In this document: positions 1 to 8,415 of the stretch, one piece after another | Layout of the letters: each line of letters starts with the position of its first letter | Numbering within the stretch: the stretch's first letter is position 1 | Assembly (NCBI RefSeq): GCF_007558865.1 | Contig: NZ_VLPK01000006.1 | Location: 1-64,000 of the forward strand | DNA from: Mucilaginibacter corticis | GTDB taxonomy: Bacteria > Bacteroidota > Bacteroidia > Sphingobacteriales > Sphingobacteriaceae | Direction of reading: 5' to 3' | DNA length: 64,000 bases | The notes under the pieces: model-generated | The model's database searches: none | The model's input: the letters and a program-made list of their open reading frames with translations, nothing else | What the model was told of the DNA's origin: nothing | Made by a program: the position numbers and the translations under genes

Positions 1-121
1 GCACGGTTTCTTCCCAAATGGCGTATTTACCACCGGTTGCAGATTTAGGAATTAAGAATGTTATGAGGATGGACAATACCATCAATTGCTCGCGGTTTTC
101 TTTAAAATGATTTGTTTTCAT
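1..121 (-). CDS. Partial hypothetical protein (N-terminal 40 residues)
   Basis: An open frame begins with ATG (complement of 119-121) and leaves the window at base 1. It starts MKTNHFKENREQLMVL and holds a hydrophobic stretch at about residues 13-26 that could be a membrane segment or signal anchor. The family is not recognised. An AT-rich divergent region of about 170 bp separates it from the next plus-strand gene. It could also be a chance frame, because only 40 codons are visible. Confidence 0.4.
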   Translation of the reverse strand, partial: MKTNHFKENREQLMVLSILITFLIPKSATGGKYAIWEETV

Positions 122-241
122 ATGCTTTATGTTTTTTGATGTCACAAAGAAACGGCAGGATGAGTCCACCCGCGTTTGATTTAAATCACAAACGATTTTC
201 AAATCTGTTCAAGTAATTCCTATTAAATAAATAAAACGATC

Positions 242-273
242 TTGCAATTGCTAATATTTTTAGCATAACTTTG
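242..273 (+). promoter_or_regulatory. Bacteroidota-type promoter
   Basis: TTG at 242-244 is followed by a 21-nt spacer and TAACTTTG at 266-273, matching the Bacteroidota TAnnTTTG -7 box. The start codon of the next gene is 18 nt downstream. This is assigned by motif only. Confidence 0.5.
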
Positions 274-291
274 TGTCAAAGAAATTAAATC

Positions 292-651
292 ATGGAAGCT
301 TACAACGTCACCATCATTGGTAGACAAACCATCATCAAACGTCGAACAGACGACTTTAGAATGCAAGTATTTCAGGCAGAGGACTATGTATTGCATGAAG
401 GAACGGTATCATTGGAAGCTACCTTATATATTGAGGATCGTACGTATATTCCACTTCGAAGTTATGTATTCGAATTGATTGATGACCATGAAAGACCATT
501 AATCAGCTATCATGATATTGACCTGTTTAAGGCAGCAGTTGCATTTTACTTTCATGCGATACTTGATACAGATTTGTTTGTTGTCAGTGTGCCTTTGACC
601 TCACACTTCTGCCCTGCAGAACGGACAGGCTATGTGTATCTCGCAGTATAA
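292..651 (+). CDS. Hypothetical protein, 119 aa
   Basis: The frame has an ATG start and a good TAACTTTG promoter just upstream. The protein is soluble, without signal peptide or membrane segment. The N-terminal third (MEAYNVTIIGRQTIIKRR) is basic and strand-like, and the rest mixes acidic and aromatic residues. No family or catalytic motif is recognised. The gene stands alone and converges with a histidine-kinase remnant. The promoter makes it likely to be real, but its function is unknown. Confidence 0.6.
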   Translation: MEAYNVTIIGRQTIIKRRTDDFRMQVFQAEDYVLHEGTVSLEATLYIEDRTYIPLRSYVFELIDDHERPLISYHDIDLFKAAVAFYFHAILDTDLFVVSVPLTSHFCPAERTGYVYLAV

Positions 652-696
652 ACAAACCGGCATCAAACCCATTGGTACCGAATTTATAGGCACTAC

Positions 697-1005
697 TCAG
701 GATCCCGAAACTGTTTGCGGCAGCGTAAAATAAAATACAGAACCATTTCCCAGTTCACTTTCCGCCCATATGCGTCCACCATGGCGTTTGATGATCTCGG
801 CACTCAGGTACAAACTAATCCCGAACCCGGAAATATACTGCGTCTGGCTATGCTCGACCCGGTTATATCGTTCAAATAAGCGGGGGAGATCTTCAGCCTT
901 GATACCCACCCCGCATCGCGTACGCTGACGATGATTTTGGCCTCAGCCAAGCCATCAATTCTTCAGGCCAATGAGCCTACCAATCTGTTCCTGTTTTGTT
1001 TTAAA
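697..1005 (-). pseudogene. Histidine kinase remnant, frameshifted and internally deleted
   Basis: The intact part (697-909) carries a HATPase_c C-terminus: GIKAEDLPRLFERYNR, then a G2-like box reading GFGISLYL, then HGGRIWAESELGNGS. Upstream in another frame lies AEAKIIVSVRDAG, which joins the first part if one G is restored in the G run near 907-911. Still further up, EQIGRLIGL resembles the end of a dimerisation helix, so the N-box region looks deleted. No start, sensor or phospho-accepting histidine remains. Readings are direct; identification as a decayed kinase rests on the HATPase motifs. Confidence 0.75.
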
Positions 1006-1109
1006 TTAATTTGAATTTAATTTTTTTAATTAGAAGTAAAAGGCATTGTAATTGCTAAGTTAACGAAGAGGATTAATCTCTAACATTTTAACCATTAAAA
1101 AATAACAAT

Positions 1110-2045
1110 ATGTTTCACCACGTAAAAGATCTACAATTCAACGCCAGGGTATCCCGCCCTGATCCGCGTTTTGCCAACCTGTTATTGGAGCAATTCGGCG
1201 GCGAAAACGGCGAACTTGCTGCTGCCATGCAGTATTTCACCCAGGCCTTCGGCGCCAAACAGCCGCACCCGGATAAATACGACATGCTGATGGATATCGC
1301 AACCGAAGAATTCAGTCACCTGGAGATCGTCGGCGCGACCATCCAGATGCTTTTAAAAGGTGTCAACGGCGAATTAAAAGACGCCGCTGAGCAAAGCGAG
1401 ATCATGGTTTCTATGAACGGCAAAGCAGCCAAAGAAAGTGTTATTCATGCCGCGCTTGCAGCAAACCCGCAGTTCCCTATCATTACCGGCGGCGGCCCGA
1501 CACCAAGAAACAGCCAGGGCGTGCCCTGGTGTGCGTCCTATATTCACTCCAATGGCGACCTGACCGTCGACCTGCGCAGCAACCTGGCTTCAGAATCAAG
1601 AGCAAAATTAGTTTACGAGCATTTGATGAAGTTTACCGACGATCCTTATGTAAAGGAAACACTCTCCTTCCTGATGACCCGTGAAGTAACCCACTACAAA
1701 ATGTTCGAAGCGGCGCTGGACACGATCCAGCCCAACTTCCCGCCGGGCGTACTGGCCGCTGACCCGCGCTACTTGCAAAACGTGTATAACCTGTCTGAAG
1801 GGACAGTTCGCGGCCCATGGAACGAAGGCGAGATCAAAGGCATGGGTAAGCAATTTGTCTATGTAGAAAATCCGATCGCCCAGGCAAAAGAAACTAAAGG
1901 TCAAATAATTTTAGAAGATGATTTTAAAGCTGAATTAAAAGATTCCGAAAAACTCAACAAAGAGCTGAGCGAAGTGAAAAGCGCAGAAGTCAAAAATGCT
2001 GAACCAGAAGGCATCGCGCAATGGAGTACCTACACTAAAATCTAA
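1110..2045 (+). CDS. Manganese (non-haem) catalase
   Basis: This 311-aa protein disproportionates hydrogen peroxide at a di-manganese centre in the cytoplasm. The ferritin-like four-helix ligand motifs are visible: GENGELAAAMQYF near residue 35 (first Glu ligand), TEEFSHLE near 65-72 (ExxH pair), a Glu in the helix around SRAKLVYEHLM, and REVTHYKMFE near 190 (second His). The length is close to the family norm of about 290-310. The C-terminal 50 residues are a charged Lys/Glu-rich tail. Start is ATG after an AT-rich leader. It is followed within 5 bp by a small lipoprotein gene and then by stress-type genes, suggesting a general stress operon ending at the 3721 hairpin. Confidence 0.93.
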   Translation: MFHHVKDLQFNARVSRPDPRFANLLLEQFGGENGELAAAMQYFTQAFGAKQPHPDKYDMLMDIATEEFSHLEIVGATIQMLLKGVNGELKDAAEQSEIMVSMNGKAAKESVIHAALAANPQFPIITGGGPTPRNSQGVPWCASYIHSNGDLTVDLRSNLASESRAKLVYEHLMKFTDDPYVKETLSFLMTREVTHYKMFEAALDTIQPNFPPGVLAADPRYLQNVYNLSEGTVRGPWNEGEIKGMGKQFVYVENPIAQAKETKGQIILEDDFKAELKDSEKLNKELSEVKSAEVKNAEPEGIAQWSTYTKI

Positions 2046-2049
2046 GGCT

Positions 2050-2220
2050 ATGAAAAAAATAATCATAAGCGGGTTATTCGCGGTCATGCTGATGGCGCTG
2101 AGCGGTTGTTCCGCTATTGCCGGTATTTTTAAAGCAGGTGCTGTTGTAGGCATCATCGCCGTGGTCATCATCATTGCGATCATTATCTATATCATTTCCC
2201 TGTTCCGGGGTAAAAACTAA
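2050..2220 (+). CDS. Small membrane lipoprotein, 56 aa
   Basis: The start is ATG at 2050, four bases after the catalase stop; an in-frame ATG at 1996 lies inside the catalase gene and is rejected. MKKIIISGLFAVMLMALSGC is a lipobox signal (LSGC), so Cys20 would be acylated. The remainder is almost entirely one hydrophobic helix (VVGIIAVVIIIAIIIYIIS) ending in FRGKN. It resembles the small YtxH/PspC-sized stress membrane peptides found beside catalases, but no exact family is recognised. Confidence 0.75.
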   Translation: MKKIIISGLFAVMLMALSGCSAIAGIFKAGAVVGIIAVVIIIAIIIYIISLFRGKN

Positions 2221-2252
2221 TGCATCACATTAACAAATTACAATAACACAAC

Positions 2253-2417
2253 ATGGCAGATATCAACGTCCAACCAAAAAAATCCAGCCCCTGGTGGCTA
2301 TGGCTTTTAATCGCAGTGATCGCAGTGGCGATTCTCTATTTTATTTTCCATGGCCATTCCGGTCAGGGGACACAAAATAATGCTGACACAACAACCAGCG
2401 GTCAGCATAATAATTAA
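2253..2417 (+). CDS. Small single-pass membrane protein, 54 aa
   Basis: Read directly: MADINVQPKKSSPWWLWLLI starts a short soluble leader followed by one membrane helix (about residues 14-32), then a polar Gly/Gln/Asn/Thr-rich tail ending SGQHNN. ATG start; it lies 32 bp after the preceding gene and 18 bp before the next, same strand, so it is probably co-transcribed with the catalase and PRC/DUF892 genes. No family is recognised. Confidence 0.7.
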   Translation: MADINVQPKKSSPWWLWLLIAVIAVAILYFIFHGHSGQGTQNNADTTTSGQHNN

Positions 2418-2435
2418 TCATCAAAAACAAAAGAA

Positions 2436-3704
2436 ATGGCATTTGAAGAAGAAGAAAACCAGCCCGCTAAGCGCACGCTGGAAGAATTGAGCAACAGTGA
2501 TTATGAAATCAGAGAGGGCGAACCGGATATCACCGGCTGGAACGTGGTGGGAAGCAGTGGTATAAAGGTCGGCGAAGTGAGCGACCTGCTGTTTGACGCG
2601 CAGGCACAAAAAGTACGCTACCTGATCGTGGAATTACAGGCCAGCGAAGAACACGAGATCAGCGACGAAGACAAACGCGTACTGGTACCCATTGGCCTTG
2701 CCGAACTGTCAACGGATGAGGAAACACTTACCATCCCGATTGGATCGGCAGAAGAATTAGCGGGCTTGCCTGCTTACCAAACCGGCGAACTGGATCCGCA
2801 AGATGAAGTATTAATCCGGGAAGTATTCGGCGGCAGCACCGCGCCCTATGAACAACCGCAGTTTTATGCGCACGAACATTTTAACGATGATAAATTCTAT
2901 AACCGTGCGCCTTCACCGGACAACAATACGATAATCGCCGCCGAAGATATGGAGGAAGGTGGCAGCGAGGCCCGCGCGGAATATGCACACGAAATCGTAA
3001 ACCGGCTAAACCACTCGGACGAAGAACCTGCATCAACGGAATTTCCCCAGGGAAAGATCGTTGGCGAATACGAAGCGGCGGGTGAAGAAAATGTAAACGC
3101 CGAAAATAACGACTTCCAGCTGAATGAAGGTTTTATCCCGGAACCTGAAAGTGTGGAGCAGGAAGAAGCCTGGCAGGATGAACAGGCTGCTGATGAAGGC
3201 ACGTCTAAACTCATGGAATTTTTCGTCAATGAACTGAAAGACCTGCTTTGGGCCGAAAGGGAACTGGTGGAAACCTTGCCGGACATGGCCGATGCCGCCA
3301 CTTCGGAAGAGCTGAAAAACGCCTTTGAAATGCATTTATCTGAAACTGTAACCCACGTAACCCGGCTGGAGCAAATCTTTAATCTTTTAGGGCTGGAGCC
3401 GGAAAGCCGAAAATGCGATGCCATGGCAGGCATTATCGATGAAGGCGATGAGATCATCAGCGCTACGGAAGAAGGTACTGCGCAGCGTGACGTGGGCCTG
3501 ATCTTTGCCGGTCAGAAAGCGGAACATTACGAGATCGCTTCTTATGGCGGCATGATCGCGCTGGCCACGACCCTCGAGAAAACGGAGATTGCCGAAATTC
3601 TAAAATCAACCCTTGATGAAGAAAAACTGGCTGACGCCAAACTAACAGAAATTGCCGAAGACCGGGCAAACCACGACGCAGGCAGGGAATTAGCGGACGA
3701 TTAA
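2436..3704 (+). CDS. PRC-barrel domain fused to DUF892 (YciE/YciF) ferritin-like domain
   Basis: The 422-aa protein has two modules. Residues about 25-115 form a PRC-barrel (DITGWNVVGSSGIKVGEVSDLLFD, then KVRYLIVELQAS). After an acidic, low-complexity linker (about 120-255), residues about 258-420 match the YciE/YciF DUF892 family (KLMEFFVNELKDLLWAERELVETLPDMA, later HYEIASYGGMIALA). DUF892 proteins are ferritin-like four-helix bundles linked to general stress. Codon use matches its neighbours and it ends just before a strong terminator. The linker shows no domain. A cytoplasmic stress-protective role is inferred from neighbouring catalase. Confidence 0.85.
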   Translation: MAFEEEENQPAKRTLEELSNSDYEIREGEPDITGWNVVGSSGIKVGEVSDLLFDAQAQKVRYLIVELQASEEHEISDEDKRVLVPIGLAELSTDEETLTIPIGSAEELAGLPAYQTGELDPQDEVLIREVFGGSTAPYEQPQFYAHEHFNDDKFYNRAPSPDNNTIIAAEDMEEGGSEARAEYAHEIVNRLNHSDEEPASTEFPQGKIVGEYEAAGEENVNAENNDFQLNEGFIPEPESVEQEEAWQDEQAADEGTSKLMEFFVNELKDLLWAERELVETLPDMADAATSEELKNAFEMHLSETVTHVTRLEQIFNLLGLEPESRKCDAMAGIIDEGDEIISATEEGTAQRDVGLIFAGQKAEHYEIASYGGMIALATTLEKTEIAEILKSTLDEEKLADAKLTEIAEDRANHDAGRELADD

Positions 3705-3720
3705 AATAACCACGATATCT

Positions 3721-3750
3721 AAAAAAGCCGTTTATGATAACGGCTTTTTT
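3721..3750 (+). terminator. Rho-independent terminator, perfect 12-bp stem
   Basis: AAAAAAGCCGTT, loop TATGAT, AACGGCTTTTTT. It lies 17 bp after the PRC/DUF892 stop. The A-run/T-run symmetry means it could work in both directions. Confidence 0.9.
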
Positions 3751-3796
3751 TAGATACAAGGCGGTAACATTTCGCTATTCACTTTGTAGTATCAGC

Positions 3797-4585
3797 ATGA
3801 GAACACATAACAAACATGGCTTAATGATCGATATGGATGGCGTGATCTACGCCGGCGAAGAACTGATTGAAGGGGCAGACCGGTTCGTTAAAAGACTGCT
3901 CGACAAAAACATCCCGTTCACTTTTCTTTCCAATAACAGCTCCAAAAGCCGGGCCGACGCCGTAGCCAAGCTGGCGAAGCTGGGCATTGAGGTTACAGAG
4001 GACCATATTTACAGCAGCGCGATGGCAACGGCTACCTTTCTGACTGAACATTACCCCGGCTGCACCGTTCATGTACTGGGTGAAGGCGGCCTGCTCAAAA
4101 GTCTGAAAAATGCGGGCATCCGTATGGTCGACAAAAAACCCGATATCGTCCTGTTAGGCGAGGGCCAGGAATTCAGCCTGGATAAAGTGCATGCAGCAGT
4201 CGATATGATCATCGACGGGGCGCGTTTCCTTGCCACCAACCGTGACCCTTCGCCGCGCCGCTCCGGCTGGAACAACCTGGGCATCGCCGCTACCGCCGCC
4301 ATGATCGAGGAAGCCTGCGGCAGGGAGCCGTTTGTCATCGGCAAACCCAGCCCCGTTATGATGCGCTCGGCAGCTGCTTATATGCAGCTATCGCCCGGGA
4401 ACGTTACCGTCATCGGCGATACCATGGAAACCGATATTATCGGCGGGATCTACATGGGATTCAAAACAATCCTGGTACTGTCAGGGATAGCGGATGAAAA
4501 TGGCTTGATCCGTTATGGCTATAAGCCGGACCTGGTTGTTCGTTCGATCGGAGAAATTAAGTTTCCTTTGAAATGGTGGAAGTAA
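3797..4585 (+). CDS. HAD-IIA family sugar phosphatase (NagD-like)
   Basis: The start is ATG at 3797 (MRTHNKHGLMIDMDGVIYAG); the longer frame from 3734 begins inside the terminator. HAD motif I is DMDGVIY (Asp13/Asp15), motif II is TFLSNNSS, the C2 cap is typical of NagD/AraL-type phosphatases, and GKPSP (motif III) plus VIGDTMETDI (motif IV) are present. At 262 aa the length is normal. Such enzymes hydrolyse small sugar or nucleotide phosphates; the substrate cannot be told. It is monocistronic between two terminators. Confidence 0.9.
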   Translation: MRTHNKHGLMIDMDGVIYAGEELIEGADRFVKRLLDKNIPFTFLSNNSSKSRADAVAKLAKLGIEVTEDHIYSSAMATATFLTEHYPGCTVHVLGEGGLLKSLKNAGIRMVDKKPDIVLLGEGQEFSLDKVHAAVDMIIDGARFLATNRDPSPRRSGWNNLGIAATAAMIEEACGREPFVIGKPSPVMMRSAAAYMQLSPGNVTVIGDTMETDIIGGIYMGFKTILVLSGIADENGLIRYGYKPDLVVRSIGEIKFPLKWWK

Positions 4586-4629
4586 CGGATCTGTTAAAGC
4601 AAAACCCGTACGGCAAATCAAAGTATTGA

Positions 4630-4890
4630 CCACCTATTACTGTACTTCCAGCCGGCCTGGACGCCGAACACCAGGCTAAAAGCGACAGCCTAAGTAAGCT
4701 GAGCGGCTCCGCATTTGACAAAGCCTACGTCGCAGCCATGGTCGAAGGCCACCAGAAAACATTAGCTTTAATGCAATCCGAAGCTTCCGGCGGTAAAGAC
4801 GCGGACCTGAAAGCTTTCGCCACCAAGACGGCACCGGTAGTGCAACACCATTTAGAAGAGATCCAAAAGATCCAAACCAACCTCAAATAA
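4630..4890 (+). pseudogene. DUF4142 protein remnant (C-terminal part)
   Basis: An 87-codon open stretch without a plausible start reads ITVLPAGLDAEHQAKS... then FDKAYVAAMVEGHQKTLALM and ends VVQHHLEEIQKIQTNLK-stop. The AFDKAYVAAMVEGH motif is typical of DUF4142, ferritin-like secreted proteins. The signal peptide and first helix are missing, a TGA closes the frame at 4627-4629, and the join falls right after the HAD gene. It is read as a truncated relic. Confidence 0.7.
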
Positions 4891-4899
4891 GTCAAAAAA

Positions 4900-4929
4900 A
4901 TGAAAGCCGCCTTAAGGGGCGGCTTTCAT
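4900..4929 (-). terminator. Rho-independent terminator of the Ku operon
   Basis: ATGAAAGCCGCC, loop TTAAGG, GGCGGCTTTCAT. On the minus strand the stem is followed by a run of seven T, so it terminates the Ku operon; it directly abuts the Ku stop codon. Confidence 0.88.
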
Positions 4930-5699
4930 CAGGCTCCTTTTTTAGCGTTCAGGCTGCTCATCAGCTGATCGTAAAGATCATCGCTTTTGGCCTTCACCGG
5001 TTTCAGTTTCTTGATGGTCGGACGTTTACCCTTGGCCTTTTGCTCGATGATACTCATCAGCTCGGTATGGTATTCATCTTTATATTTCGATAGATCCAGC
5101 GGCTCGGCATACTGCTCGATCAGGGCCAGGCCCATTTTCAACTCTTTATCGCTCACCTTGATATCTTCATCCAAATTAAGATCCTCCTGGCTGCGGATCT
5201 GCTGGGCGAAACGGATACGGGTGACCACAATAGCGTCATCCACCGGATGTACGATACATAAACTTTCCGTGCTGCGCAGCACAAACCTGGCCAGGCCCGC
5301 TTTACCCGATTTCTTCAGCGCTGCCAGCAGTAAAGCATAAGCCTTGTTCTTTTTCGTCGCCGGCTCGGTGTAATATGAAGTCTCATAATACATCGGGTTG
5401 ACCGAAGCGACGTCCACAAAGTTTTCGATCTCGATGACCTTGGTCTTTTCCGGCGCTGCCGCTTCAAAGTCCGCTTCCTCGATGATCACGTAATCATCAT
5501 CGTATTTATAGCCTTTAACGATCTTATCATAAGGGACTTCCTTTTTCGTGTGCTCGTTTACCCGCTGAAACTTGATGTGGGCATGGTCGCGGCTGTCCAG
5601 CATGTCCAGGTCCAGCCGGGTTTCCTCTACCGCTGAAAACAATTTGATGGGGATGCTCACCAGGCCAAAGCCGATGGAACCTGTCCAGATACTTCTCAT
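4929..5699 (-). CDS. ku: Ku protein (non-homologous end joining)
   Basis: The 256-aa protein begins MRSIWTGSIGFGLVSIPIKL, the hallmark start of bacterial Ku homodimers that thread onto double-strand DNA ends. The Ku core (about 10-190) includes GYKYDDDYVIIEEADFEAA and the beta-barrel segment with YYTEPA. A Lys-rich tail (KAKGKRPTIKKLKPVKAKS) suits DNA and LigD contact. Ku usually works with LigD; no ligD gene lies in this window. Its start overlaps the stop of the upstream small gene by 4 bp (translational coupling), and a bidirectional-looking hairpin follows. High confidence. Confidence 0.96.
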   Translation of the reverse strand: MRSIWTGSIGFGLVSIPIKLFSAVEETRLDLDMLDSRDHAHIKFQRVNEHTKKEVPYDKIVKGYKYDDDYVIIEEADFEAAAPEKTKVIEIENFVDVASVNPMYYETSYYTEPATKKNKAYALLLAALKKSGKAGLARFVLRSTESLCIVHPVDDAIVVTRIRFAQQIRSQEDLNLDEDIKVSDKELKMGLALIEQYAEPLDLSKYKDEYHTELMSIIEQKAKGKRPTIKKLKPVKAKSDDLYDQLMSSLNAKKGA

Positions 5700-6007
5700 A
5701 GTTTTAATTTTCTAATGTTGTCATTGATCCCCTGCGGATGATGAGCTTCGATCTTATCAGCCAGCAAATGCAGCACCGCTTCCTTAATTTCACCCGGGTT
5801 CTGGCAGATGTGCAGGAAATCCTGCGCATCCGGCTCAAAGCTGGCCACATAGACCCCATGTTCAAACACCTTATACTTGCACTGCTCTCCATTATGATGC
5901 GGGTATTCGCCCACCTCAAAATGATGCACTTCCTTATCCACGCTGATAATGATCGGGTAATTTTCCATACAGTTACAACTGTCAGACAACCCTATTGTTT
6001 CAGGCAA
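5696..6007 (-). CDS. Hypothetical protein in Ku operon, 103 aa
   Basis: A small soluble acidic protein. The N-terminal 13 residues may not be translated, because a second ATG (MENYPIIISVDKEVHHFEVG, start near 5968) gives a cleaner start. It contains several His residues (EYPHHNGEQC, AHHPQG). No known domain is recognised. The 4-bp overlap with Ku and 8-bp overlap with the gene before it show a tight operon, so a link with end joining or DNA damage is possible but unproven. Confidence 0.65.
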   Translation of the reverse strand: MPETIGLSDSCNCMENYPIIISVDKEVHHFEVGEYPHHNGEQCKYKVFEHGVYVASFEPDAQDFLHICQNPGEIKEAVLHLLADKIEAHHPQGINDNIRKLKL

Positions 6008-6275
6008 AGCTGCCGAGCTGTTCTTTCATGATTTTATCCAGGTCGCGGTCGACGCATTCCCATACGGCCGCAAGCCCGTCACTGTAACCGGCCTTACGAA
6101 AGATAAAATACAGGGTCTCGCCCGGCATGTCCAGATGACGGTAACTCCAGCCGCCGCGTTCACTTCCGGCAGAAAGGATCAGCAGTTCGGCAGCGATTTC
6201 AGCAGTCCCCGGCAGTATGCCTAACACCGCGCGAAAGTGATCCAATCTCGTCAACATTAATTTGTCGTAGCCCAT
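6000..6275 (-). CDS. Hypothetical protein in Ku operon, 91 aa
   Basis: First gene of the minus-strand Ku transcript. It reads MGYDKLMLTRLDHFRAVLGILPGTAEIAAEL... with CVDRDLDKIMKEQLG near the end. Small and soluble; family not recognised. It overlaps the next gene by 8 bp. The divergent 130-bp AT-rich region upstream probably holds the operon promoter. Confidence 0.65.
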   Translation of the reverse strand: MGYDKLMLTRLDHFRAVLGILPGTAEIAAELLILSAGSERGGWSYRHLDMPGETLYFIFRKAGYSDGLAAVWECVDRDLDKIMKEQLGSFA

Positions 6276-6405
6276 AACCTAAAAACCATCAAACCCTGGC
6301 TTTGTTTATAAAAAAAATTGAGATAAAAGCTGTTTTTCAATAGCTATTTGTTATTATTGGTAAAATATTTAACCAGAGGCTATTTAAATTTAAGTTTAAA
6401 AGAAA

Positions 6406-6597
6406 ATGAGTGCATTTGTCTTGATCATCGAAATTTTATTTAGCGTAGCTGCATTTCTACTGATTATCGTAACCATACTGGCCGGTTTAAAATCCCTGAA
6501 AAAAGACCATTTTCCCAACTGGAAGTTTCTCGACTATTTCAGTGTTGGGTATGTCGAATACCTGTTTGCTAAATTCTTCAAAAAGGACAGCAAGTAA
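6406..6597 (+). CDS. Small membrane protein, 63 aa
   Basis: MSAFVLIIEILFSVAAFLLI starts a single N-terminal membrane helix (about residues 3-28), followed by a basic, aromatic tail (KSLKKDHFPNWKFLDYFSVG, FFKKDSK). ATG start after an A-rich leader. It converges with the hybrid kinase gene, 18 bp apart. No family recognised. Confidence 0.55.
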   Translation: MSAFVLIIEILFSVAAFLLIIVTILAGLKSLKKDHFPNWKFLDYFSVGYVEYLFAKFFKKDSK

Positions 6598-6615
6598 TTC
6601 AGTCATTCTATAAGC

Positions 6616-8202
6616 TCACCTAATTGCAAAATCTTTTATTTTATTTACCAGGTAGTTTATTTCAAAAGGCTTTTCAATAAAGTCGTTAGCCCCTGCTTCG
6701 GTAGCGGCCCTTTTTTCTTTTTCAATTACGGAGGCTGAAAACGCTAGGATGGGAATATTTTTTTTGGGATCAGGCATTTCTTTGCGTATCCAGCGTGTAG
6801 TTTCATAACCGTTCATAACGGGCATATGGGTATCCATTAAAATCAAATCAAAATTATTTTCTTTCAATTTTTCGATAGCCTCCCATCCATTTTCGGCAAT
6901 AGCTACAGTGATATTCCATTCTTTCAGCATTTCGACAATGATGTACTGGTTTGATTCATCATCGTCCGCCAGCAATATATTCAAGTTATCCATCTTTCCG
7001 GGCACAGCTTGCTGCTGAGCACCTTCCACCTGGGCATGTTCCGCTAAATGGAACCAATTTTCAAAAGTGAATGTTGTGCCCACGCCAATTTCACTTTCCA
7101 CGTGCAAGGTTCCTCCTTTGAGTTTAATCAGCCGCTTGACTATGGAAAGGCCAAGCCCGGTACCTCCGAATTTTTGCCAGGTCTTATCTTCGACCTGTTC
7201 AAAACGGGTAAAAATTTTATCTATGGACGATTTGGAAATACCAATGCCGGAATCTTTTACCGTAAATTGAAGCAGGGCCTTATCCTCATTTTTTTCGATC
7301 AGTTTTAAATTTACAGTAACACTTCCGCGAAGGGTAAATTTGATGGCGTTGTTGATGATGTTTATTAAAATTTGATTGATCCTGAGGGAATCCGCCATCA
7401 TCATTGCGGGCACATTATCGCCAATCTCACAGACCAGGTCAAGCCCTTTTTCTTTGGCCATGGGTCGCGTCAGGTCACAAATGGTTTCAACTAAATTGAC
7501 CATGTCCGTTTCTGTACGCACGATTTCAACTTTACCCGCGTCAATCTTGGCGCTTTCCAGTATGTCATTGACAATACCCAATAAGGCCTGGGAAGAATGT
7601 TCCATCAAACGGATCATTTCCTGCTGCTCTTCATAATTTTCGGTATCTTTCAACAGATGGGTCAACCCTATGATCGCGTTTAGCGGTGTTCTTATCTCAT
7701 GGCTCATATTAGCCAAAAAGTTTTCTTTGATAATTTTGCTCTTCTCCGTTTTCCTGATCGCTTTAAAAAGTTCATGCTGATAAACTTCCAGCTCCTCATT
7801 TTTCTTTTTTATTTCTTTTTGGTAGTTAACCAGGGTGATCAGCGAGTTGACTTTCGCAATGGTTATATACAGATCAAGTGGCTTAAATAAGTAATCAACT
7901 GCCCCGTTACTTAATCCTTTAACCACATGTTCCGAACTCATGGAGTAGCCGGTAATAAGAATAACCATGATGTGCGCTGTTAAGGGATCACTTTTGATCA
8001 TCTCCAGTACCTGGAAACCATCAATATCCGGCATTTTCACATCGATAAGTGCAATAGAAATATCGTTTTCCGCGCAAATTTTCAGGACATTTCCTGGGGA
8101 TGTCGTGCTGAAAATAACGACGTTATCCCGTTCCAAAGATAGCTCCAAGGCGTGTAGGTTATCTGCGTTATCGTCTACGATAAGAATATTTATCACTTCC
8201 AT
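6616..8202 (-). CDS. Hybrid sensor kinase: REC-HisKA-HATPase-REC
   Basis: A 528-aa cytosolic phosphorelay protein. The N-terminal receiver has acidic pocket D10/D11 and phospho-acceptor D54 (ALIDVKMP). A coiled coil (about 128-160) leads to HisKA with H168 (NMSHEIRTPL), then HATPase_c with N-box (NIINNAIKF, 281-289), DSGIGI (317-322) and GGTGLGLSI (346-354). A second receiver follows with LADDDE (411-416) and phospho-acceptor D457 (LILMDTHMP). No membrane segment, so input comes through the first receiver, a layout seen in response-regulator-driven hybrid kinases. No output regulator is adjacent. ATG start; convergent with the small membrane gene. Confidence 0.93.
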   Translation of the reverse strand: MEVINILIVDDNADNLHALELSLERDNVVIFSTTSPGNVLKICAENDISIALIDVKMPDIDGFQVLEMIKSDPLTAHIMVILITGYSMSSEHVVKGLSNGAVDYLFKPLDLYITIAKVNSLITLVNYQKEIKKKNEELEVYQHELFKAIRKTEKSKIIKENFLANMSHEIRTPLNAIIGLTHLLKDTENYEEQQEMIRLMEHSSQALLGIVNDILESAKIDAGKVEIVRTETDMVNLVETICDLTRPMAKEKGLDLVCEIGDNVPAMMMADSLRINQILINIINNAIKFTLRGSVTVNLKLIEKNEDKALLQFTVKDSGIGISKSSIDKIFTRFEQVEDKTWQKFGGTGLGLSIVKRLIKLKGGTLHVESEIGVGTTFTFENWFHLAEHAQVEGAQQQAVPGKMDNLNILLADDDESNQYIIVEMLKEWNITVAIAENGWEAIEKLKENNFDLILMDTHMPVMNGYETTRWIRKEMPDPKKNIPILAFSASVIEKEKRAATEAGANDFIEKPFEINYLVNKIKDFAIR

Positions 8203-8289
8203 TATAAAAATTTAAACTCAAATTAAACGTCAATTAACACGTTGAAAAGCCATGACAGTTAAGTATTGTTTTTGAGAAAAAAAATATTT

Positions 8290-8415
8290 TTAATTTGCAT
8301 CTTTTTTCAAAAAATCCAGTTTTTCCCCAAATTTGGCTGTGATATTTGCGCCTTTTTTGCCATTAGGACTGGAAAATATTTTCAAACCAAGTTCTAAAGC
8401 TGTTGTTAGAGGCAT
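8290..8415 (-). CDS. Possible small basic protein, 41 aa
   Basis: An ATG at 8413-8415 (minus) gives MPLTTALELGLKIFSSPNGKK and ends FGEKLDFLKKDAN. A longer frame from 8487 would run antisense into the transglutaminase gene. The two start codons abut (CATATG), so if both are genes their promoters lie inside each other. Family unknown; it may be a chance frame in the transglutaminase upstream region. Confidence 0.3.
   Translation of the reverse strand: MPLTTALELGLKIFSSPNGKKGANITAKFGEKLDFLKKDAN

Noticed and set aside
2897..3457. 186-aa minus-strand frame
   Set aside because: Ser-rich shadow of the PRC/DUF892 gene on the opposite strand; no own domain or promoter.
3734..3796. Upstream start for the HAD phosphatase
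   Set aside because: It lies in the terminator loop and adds a non-family extension; ATG 3797 fits the family start.
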